Of a stretch of 5,727 bases of DNA, positions 1 to 5,727 are shown piece by piece. The notes under the pieces are model-generated. The model saw only the letters and a program-made list of their open reading frames with translations, was not told the DNA's origin and ran no database searches. Origin of the DNA: an uncultured Gammaproteobacteria bacterium (GTDB lineage Bacteria; Pseudomonadota; Gammaproteobacteria; Ga0077536); NCBI GenBank assembly GCA_903866355.1, contig CAIPNE010000568.1, forward strand, positions 1 to 5,727, written 5' to 3'. The stretch's first letter is position 1. The number at the start of each line of letters is the position of its first letter. A program made the position numbers and the translations under genes.

Positions 1-576
1 GCCATTATCGCTGCGGCAGATATTGGCGTGGTCGGGCAAATTCTGCGCGATGCCCCAGATTTATCCTTCCGGCTGTTAGTTGACCTCTCCGGCGTGGACT
101 ACCAAACCTATGGGCAGGCCGATTGGACTACTCACGAGGCGAGTTCAGCGGGCTTTAGTCGGGGGGTGGCTGCGGCGCCCGCAACGAGCCCGGAGGCCGC
201 GATGCCCGGCCGTTTCGCCGTGGTCTACCACTTACTGTCTACCGCGCATAATCGGCGGTTGCGACTCAAAGTCTGGTTGGCCGAAGAACCACCGCGTCTG
301 CCGTCGGTCACCGAGATTTGGCCCTGCGCGGATTGGTATGAACGAGAAGCCTTCGACCTATTCGGTATTCTGTTTGAAGGGCACCCAGATTTGCGCCGCC
401 TGTTAACGGACTATGGTTTTATTGGCCACCCGTTCCGCAAAGACTTTCCGTTGGAAGGCTATGTCGAGGTCCGCTACGACGCCGAAAAGCAGCGCGTGGT
501 GTATCAGCCGGTGTCTATTGAGAGTCGAGTCCTGGTGCCGCGCGTCATCCGTAGCGACGCTAACAAAGGCCATTGA
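1..576 (+). CDS. nuoC: NADH-quinone oxidoreductase subunit C (30 kDa type), 5' truncated by the window
   Basis: NuoC is a hydrophilic subunit of the peripheral arm of complex I. It binds no cofactor and packs against NuoD and NuoB near the quinone site. The frame is open from base 1, giving 191 visible residues; the true start lies upstream, so the GTG at 28 is probably internal. The core family blocks are present: LLVDLSGVDYQTYG (residues 25-38 of the visible part), RFAVVYHLLS (71-80), and the 30 kDa subunit signature around WYEREAFDLFGILFEGHPDLRR (split here as WYEREAFDLFG at 112-122 and ILFEGHPDLRR after it). GHPFRKDFPLEGYVEVRYD and VVYQPVSIE follow. The protein ends 12 bases before nuoD. 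It is not fused to NuoD, unlike E. coli NuoCD. Residues 39-70 form a small-residue-rich insertion between two conserved blocks, described under findings. The identification is very secure; only the missing N-terminus is unknown. Confidence 0.97.
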   Translation, partial: AIIAAADIGVVGQILRDAPDLSFRLLVDLSGVDYQTYGQADWTTHEASSAGFSRGVAAAPATSPEAAMPGRFAVVYHLLSTAHNRRLRLKVWLAEEPPRLPSVTEIWPCADWYEREAFDLFGILFEGHPDLRRLLTDYGFIGHPFRKDFPLEGYVEVRYDAEKQRVVYQPVSIESRVLVPRVIRSDANKGH

Positions 577-588
577 GAGCGTAGCGCT
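575..588 (+). promoter_or_regulatory. nuoC-nuoD junction with ribosome binding site for nuoD
   Basis: GAGAG at 575-579 lies nine bases before the nuoD ATG at 589 and overlaps the nuoC stop codon (TGA, 574-576). It is the best Shine-Dalgarno-like sequence at any junction in this window. Its position on the stop codon suggests that ribosomes finishing nuoC could re-initiate on nuoD. Coupling is an inference; the spacing and sequence are seen directly. Confidence 0.55.
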
Positions 589-1842
589 ATGCCTGAAATT
601 CGTAACATGACCCTCAACTTCGGTCCGCAGCACCCTGCGGCCCACGGCGTATTGCGCTTGGTGCTGGAGATGGACGGCGAGGTCATTGAACGCGCAGATC
701 CGCACATTGGCTTATTGCACCGGGGTACCGAAAAACTTGCCGAGAGCAAGCCATTCAACCAAAGCATTGGTTACATGGACCGGCTCGATTACGTTTCCAT
801 GATGTGCAATGAGCACGCCTACGTGATGGCTATCGAGCGGCTGTTGGGCGTTACCCCGCCGGTGCGCGCGCAATATATCCGAGTGATGTTCGACGAAATC
901 ACCCGCGTCTTAAACCACCTGATGTGGCTAGGCGCGCACGGCTTGGACATCGGCGCGATGACCGTGTTTTTATACTGTTTCCGTGAGCGCGAAGACCTCA
1001 TGGATTGTTACGAGGCCGTGTCTGGCACGCGGATGCACGCCACTTATTACCGGCCCGGCGGCGTCTACCGCGACTTGCCAGATCGCATGCCGCAGTACCA
1101 AGCATCTAAACTGCGCAGCGACAAAATGGTCCGCGAGTTGAACGCCAATCGACAAGGCTCGATGCTGGACTTCATCGAAGACTTCGCCGATCGCTTCCCC
1201 GCTTGCGTCGACGAATACGAAACCCTCCTCACCGACAACCGGATCTGGAAACAGCGCACCGTGGACATCGGGATCGTGACGCCTGAACGGGCCCAAGCGC
1301 TGGGCTTCACGGGTCCTATGTTGCGCGGTTCAGGGGTGGCGTGGGACTTACGCAAAAAGCAGCCCTATGAGGTCTACCACCTCATGGATTTCGACATCCC
1401 CATCGGAGTGAATGGCGACTGCTACGACCGGTACCTAGTGCGCATCGAAGAAATGCGCCAGTCGGCGCGCATCATCAAACAGTGTGTGCAATGGCTGCGC
1501 GCCAATCCCGGACCCGTGATGCTCGAGGACCACAAACTCACGCCACCCAGCCGGGCCGACATGAAAGGCGATATGGAGTCGCTCATTCATCACTTCAAGC
1601 ATTTTACGGAAGGCTACTGCGTGCCTGCAGGCGAGGCCTACGCGGCGGTAGAACACCCCAAAGGCGAGTTCGGGATTTACCTCGTGTCCGATGGTGCCAA
1701 TAAGCCCTATCGGCTGAAGGCCCGCGCGCCAGGCTTCCCCCATCTGGCCGCCATGAACGAACTGGTACAAGGCCACATGCTGGCGGATGTCGTGGCGATC
1801 ATCGGCACGATGGACATCGTGTTCGGCGAAATTGACCGATAA
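589..1842 (+). CDS. nuoD: NADH-quinone oxidoreductase subunit D (49 kDa type)
   Basis: NuoD is the Q-module subunit that, with NuoB, forms the ubiquinone reduction pocket in the peripheral arm. The 417-residue length is the usual size for an unfused NuoD. The N-terminus reads MPEIRNMTLNFGPQHPAAHG, which fits the family start and supports ATG 589 over the internal Met at residue 7. The 49 kDa signature LHRGTEKLAESK is at residues 43-54. By alignment from memory with the bovine and Thermus subunits, His19 (in HPAAHG) and Tyr68 (in DRLDY) correspond to the pair that contacts the quinone headgroup; both are kept. Other conserved blocks are GGVYRDLP (157-164), EHPKGEFGIYLVSDG (355-369) and the C-terminal GTMDIVFGEIDR (406-417). 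The fold descends from the large subunit of NiFe hydrogenases, but the paired CxxC nickel ligands are absent, as expected in complex I. It follows nuoC by 12 bases and precedes nuoE by 19. Confidence 0.99.
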   Translation: MPEIRNMTLNFGPQHPAAHGVLRLVLEMDGEVIERADPHIGLLHRGTEKLAESKPFNQSIGYMDRLDYVSMMCNEHAYVMAIERLLGVTPPVRAQYIRVMFDEITRVLNHLMWLGAHGLDIGAMTVFLYCFREREDLMDCYEAVSGTRMHATYYRPGGVYRDLPDRMPQYQASKLRSDKMVRELNANRQGSMLDFIEDFADRFPACVDEYETLLTDNRIWKQRTVDIGIVTPERAQALGFTGPMLRGSGVAWDLRKKQPYEVYHLMDFDIPIGVNGDCYDRYLVRIEEMRQSARIIKQCVQWLRANPGPVMLEDHKLTPPSRADMKGDMESLIHHFKHFTEGYCVPAGEAYAAVEHPKGEFGIYLVSDGANKPYRLKARAPGFPHLAAMNELVQGHMLADVVAIIGTMDIVFGEIDR

Positions 1843-1861
1843 CAGGCGCAAGCACCGCGTG

Positions 1862-2352
1862 ATGAACAGCCACTTATCCCTACTCTCAGAGCATGCCTGC
1901 CACGTCATCGACGAATGGGTTGCTAAATATCCGCCAGAGCGCAAACAGTCGGCCATTTTGGCGGCGCTGCGCGAAGTACAGCATGAGAACAATGGGTTTT
2001 TGACCACGCCTCTCATGGACGCGGTGGCGGCCTACCTTGGCATGGCCAAGATTGCGGTCTACGAGGTCGCCAGTTTCTATTCCATGTACGAGACCAAACC
2101 GGTAGGTCGGCACAGTGTGTCAATTTGTACCAACATCTCGTGCATGCTGCGGGGTAGCGACGACTTGGTGGAGCACGTAGAGCGCAAGCTGGGCATCAAG
2201 ACCGGTGCTAGCACCAGCGACGGGCGCATCTACCTCAAGCCCGAAGAAGAATGTCTCGCCGCTTGCTGCGGGGCGCCCATGATGATGGTGGACCATGTCT
2301 ACTACGAAAATCTCACCCCGGGGAAAGTAGACGAGATCTTGGATGCCCTAAC

Positions 2353-2356
<4 letters not shown>
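1862..2356 (+). CDS. nuoE: NADH-quinone oxidoreductase subunit E (24 kDa type, 2Fe-2S)
   Basis: NuoE is the 24 kDa-type subunit of the N module. It has a thioredoxin-like fold and carries the [2Fe-2S] cluster N1a close to the FMN of NuoF. The protein is 164 residues, typical of the family. Residues 1-80 form the helical N-terminal part, with YEVASFYSMYETKPVG at 67-82. The cluster ligands are Cys89 and Cys94 (CTNISC) and Cys131 and Cys135 (ECLAACCGAP), giving C-x4-C-x36-C-x3-C. Cys136 is an extra neighbouring cysteine. The frame is open further upstream to an ATG at 1787 inside nuoD, but those residues are a shadow of nuoD. ATG 1862 gives the expected N-terminus; a GTG directly before it at 1859 is an alternative that would add one residue. 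No good Shine-Dalgarno is visible: AGG at 1844-1846 is 15 bases away. The stop codon overlaps the nuoF start. Confidence 0.98.
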
Positions 2357-3652
<1,296 letters not shown>

Positions 3653-3654
<2 letters not shown>

Positions 3655-3668
3655 GGCCGGCTGCAGCC
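3653..3668 (+). promoter_or_regulatory. nuoF-nuoG junction with possible ribosome binding site
   Basis: GAGG at 3653-3656 overlaps the nuoF stop codon (TGA, 3652-3654) and lies 12 bases before the nuoG ATG at 3669. The spacing is longer than ideal, so it would be a moderate site at best. There is no room here for a promoter or terminator, so nuoG is most likely read on the same transcript as nuoF. Confidence 0.4.
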
Positions 3669-5727
3669 ATGAGTGAAGAGACGGTCAATATCGAAGTCGA
3701 CGGACGCGCGTTACAGGCTTCGAAAGGCCAAATGCTGATCGACGCGACCGACGCTGCCGGCATTTATATCCCGCGCTTTTGCTACCACAAAAAGCTCACA
3801 GTCGCGGCCAATTGCCGCATGTGCCTAGTGGAAGTGGAACGCGCGCCCAAGCCCCAACCCGCCTGCGCCACGCCGGTGATGGAAGGCATGAAGGTTTTCA
3901 CAAAATCTGAAAAAGCCGTGTCTGGCCAACAGGCCACCATGGAATTTTTGTTGATTAACCATCCGCTGGACTGCCCCATTTGCGACCAAGGCGGCGAATG
4001 CGAATTACAAGATCTCGCCGTGGGCTACGGCAGCGATATCTCCCAATACGCCGAGCGCAAACGCGTCGTTCGCGATAAAAATATCGGCCCGCTGGTGCAG
4101 ACTGATATGACGCGCTGTATCCATTGCACGCGCTGTGTTCGGTTTGGCGAAGAAGTGGCCGGATTGCGCGAGTTGGGTGCCACGGGTCGTGGCGAACACA
4201 TGGAAATCGGCACTTACGTCGAGCAGGCTATGACGTCCGAATTGTCGGGCAATGTGATCGATCTCTGCCCCGTCGGTGCCTTGACCTCAAAACCTTATCG
4301 CTACTCCGCACGTGCCTGGGAACTTCAGCAGCGCCCGACCATTGCCCCTCACGATTGTGTGGGCTCCAACCTCAATGCCCATCTCAAGGGGCCGGTTGTG
4401 AAGCGCGTGGTGCCGCGCGAAAACGAATCCATCAACGAAACCTGGATCTCGGACCGCGACCGTTTTAGCTACCAAGGCCTGCGCCACGAGCAGCGCTTGT
4501 TGGCCCCGCGGGTGAAAGAAAACGGTGTTTGGCGCGAGTGTGATTGGGAATCCGCTTTCAAAGCGGCGTGCGCAGGCCTCGCCGCCCACGGCGAATCTTT
4601 GGGGGCGCTCGCGGCGCCTTCCAGCACTAACGAAGAATTCTTCTTGATGCAGCGTTTGGCGCGCGGCTTGGGCAGTTCCAATATTGACCATCGCTTGCGC
4701 CAACAAGATTTCAGCGCTGATGACCTCGAACCGCTAGCGCCAGGCTTGGACTTCACGCTCGTTGACCTCAGCCACGCGGACGCGGTGTTGGTGGTGGGCG
4801 GCTATCCCCGCCATGACCAGCCGTTGCTCCATCACCGCATTCGCCAAGCTGCGTTGCGCGGGGCGCAGGTGCTGGTGCTGGATGCGCTGGCTGAGGATTA
4901 CAACTTCGACCTCGCTGATCGCATTCAAAGTCAGCCCCAAGGTTATGCCGCAGCCCTCGGCGCCATCGTGCGCGCGGCAGCCGAAGCCGGCGATAATCTG
5001 GAGACCATAAATACCCTGCAGGGCTGTGTCGTGCACGACCAGCACCGCCGCTACGCGGCCACGCTCGCCGGTGCTAGCCGCTCCGTCATTGTGGTGGCGA
5101 ACGAAATCGGTCGGCACAGTGCGCGCGGCCAACTGCTGGCGCTGGCCAACGCGCTCGCGACGCTCACCGACAGCCGCCTCGGCTGCCTCACCGAGGGCGC
5201 CAACAGCGCGGGTGCTTGGCTGGCTGGCGCGGTGCCGCATCGTGGACCGGGTGGGGCGAGAGTGGCCCAACCGGGCGCGACCGCGCTGGGCCAATGGGCA
5301 ACGCCGCTTAAGGCCTATCTGGTGCTGGGTTTCGAACCCGATGCCGACCTCGCGCAGCCCGCCCTAGCCGGTACTGCGCTGGCGCAGGCCCAGTGCGTGG
5401 TGGCACTCAGTGCCTACGTCACGCCCACTTTGGAGTCCTTGGCCAGCGTGTTATTGCCCATTGCGTTGCACGCGGAAAACGAAGGCAGTTTCGTGAACGC
5501 CTATGGCGAATGGCAGACCTTTAACAGCGTGGCCAAACCTCCCGGTGACGCGCGGCCCGCGTGGAAAATTCTACGCGTGCTGGGCGAGCAGTTAGGGCTT
5601 GATGGCTTTGATGCTGTCACCTGCGCAGATGTCAGTCAGGAACTTGCCGAGATCGCCGCCGACTTACCCGTGGGCGCGCCGTGCGAGCGTCCGTTAACGG
5701 CCCCTCTGGCGCCCAACACGGCGGCGC
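3669..5727 (+). CDS. nuoG: NADH-quinone oxidoreductase subunit G (75 kDa type, multi Fe-S), 3' end outside the window
   Basis: NuoG is the largest N-module subunit and relays electrons from NuoF towards the Q module. The frame has no stop from ATG 3669 to the window edge, giving 686 complete codons. A ferredoxin-like domain (about 1-80) carries the N1b [2Fe-2S] ligands Cys38, Cys49, Cys52 and Cys66. The His-Cys domain (about 81-121) has H98-x3-C102-x2-C105-x5-C111 for cluster N5. Cys150, Cys153, Cys156 and Cys200 (CIHCTRC and LCPVGAL) bind N4. The next domain (about 220-275) resembles the 4Fe-4S domain of molybdopterin oxidoreductases but lacks the N7 ligands. From about 276 onward is the alanine-rich, cofactor-free molybdopterin-oxidoreductase-like domain, ending with HAENEGSFVNAYGEWQ (601-616) and ARPAWKIL (628-635). 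I estimate that roughly the last hundred residues are missing, judging from remembered relatives. ATG 3669 gives the standard start, with the ferredoxin fold beginning at once. Confidence 0.98.
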   Translation, partial: MSEETVNIEVDGRALQASKGQMLIDATDAAGIYIPRFCYHKKLTVAANCRMCLVEVERAPKPQPACATPVMEGMKVFTKSEKAVSGQQATMEFLLINHPLDCPICDQGGECELQDLAVGYGSDISQYAERKRVVRDKNIGPLVQTDMTRCIHCTRCVRFGEEVAGLRELGATGRGEHMEIGTYVEQAMTSELSGNVIDLCPVGALTSKPYRYSARAWELQQRPTIAPHDCVGSNLNAHLKGPVVKRVVPRENESINETWISDRDRFSYQGLRHEQRLLAPRVKENGVWRECDWESAFKAACAGLAAHGESLGALAAPSSTNEEFFLMQRLARGLGSSNIDHRLRQQDFSADDLEPLAPGLDFTLVDLSHADAVLVVGGYPRHDQPLLHHRIRQAALRGAQVLVLDALAEDYNFDLADRIQSQPQGYAAALGAIVRAAAEAGDNLETINTLQGCVVHDQHRRYAATLAGASRSVIVVANEIGRHSARGQLLALANALATLTDSRLGCLTEGANSAGAWLAGAVPHRGPGGARVAQPGATALGQWATPLKAYLVLGFEPDADLAQPALAGTALAQAQCVVALSAYVTPTLESLASVLLPIALHAENEGSFVNAYGEWQTFNSVAKPPGDARPAWKILRVLGEQLGLDGFDAVTCADVSQELAEIAADLPVGAPCERPLTAPLAPNTAA

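Noticed and set aside
1787..1861. Upstream extension of nuoE into the end of nuoD
   Set aside because: The extra 25 residues are Arg/Ser-rich, unlike any NuoE N-terminus, and simply re-read the nuoD 3' end in another frame.
1435..2016. A 193-codon open frame on the minus strand across the nuoD-nuoE junction
   Set aside because: It lies wholly antisense to two strongly conserved genes, its translation resembles no family I know, and long antisense frames are common opposite GC-rich genes.
4124..4468. A 114-codon plus-strand frame within nuoG
   Set aside because: The nuoG frame here encodes the N4 cluster ligands and the following conserved domain; the alternative frame has no recognisable content.
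4734..5294. A 186-codon open frame on the minus strand opposite nuoG
   Set aside because: It is antisense to the alanine-rich C-terminal domain of nuoG. Its Arg/Ala-rich translation is what the reverse complement of such a sequence gives, with no recognisable motif.
4762..5367. Two plus-strand frames (4762-5010 and 5026-5367) that could suggest separate small genes or a frameshift in nuoG
   Set aside because: The nuoG frame reads through the whole region without a stop and keeps family-like sequence before and after it, so these are out-of-frame shadows.
3669..5727. The molybdopterin-oxidoreductase-like part of nuoG as a separate formate dehydrogenase or molybdoenzyme
   Set aside because: The ferredoxin-like, His-Cys and N4 domains are continuous with it, the neighbours are all nuo genes, and no catalytic Cys/Sec motif of a molybdoenzyme is visible.

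Overview
The window is an internal stretch of a bacterial respiratory complex I (NADH:quinone oxidoreductase) operon. Five genes lie on the + strand in the canonical order nuoC-nuoD-nuoE-nuoF-nuoG. nuoC is cut by the left edge and nuoG by the right edge. nuoD, nuoE and nuoF are complete. Nearly every base is coding: the gaps are 12, 19 and 14 bases, plus one 4-base ATGA overlap. No convincing gene lies on the minus strand. I see no RNA gene, mobile element, CRISPR array, internal promoter or terminator.

The proteins point to a proteobacterium, most likely a gammaproteobacterium outside the Enterobacterales, with a betaproteobacterium the nearest alternative. Three things suggest this: nuoC and nuoD are separate genes rather than the fused nuoCD of Escherichia coli; NuoG lacks the N7 iron-sulfur site of the E. 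coli/Thermus type; and NuoC, NuoE and NuoG carry wording I associate with beta/gammaproteobacterial homologues, such as EECLAACCGAPMM in NuoE and INETWISDRDRFSYQGL in NuoG. The DNA is moderately GC-rich by eye. The genus cannot be fixed from this sequence.

Layout: 1-576 nuoC (3' part), 589-1842 nuoD, 1862-2356 nuoE, 2353-3654 nuoF, 3669-5727 nuoG (open at the right edge). NuoE, NuoF and NuoG form the NADH-oxidising N module: NuoF binds NADH and FMN and carries cluster N3, NuoE carries N1a, and NuoG carries N1b, N4 and N5. NuoC and NuoD belong to the peripheral Q module, where NuoD forms much of the quinone pocket. Electrons from NADH pass through these subunits towards quinone, driving proton translocation by membrane subunits that should be encoded downstream (nuoH-N). 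nuoA and nuoB are expected upstream.

All visible cluster ligands and signature motifs are intact, so this looks like a working housekeeping locus. I found no sign of a new biological system. The points most worth a second look are an Ala/Ser/Gly-rich insertion in NuoC and the fully substituted N7 site in NuoG.
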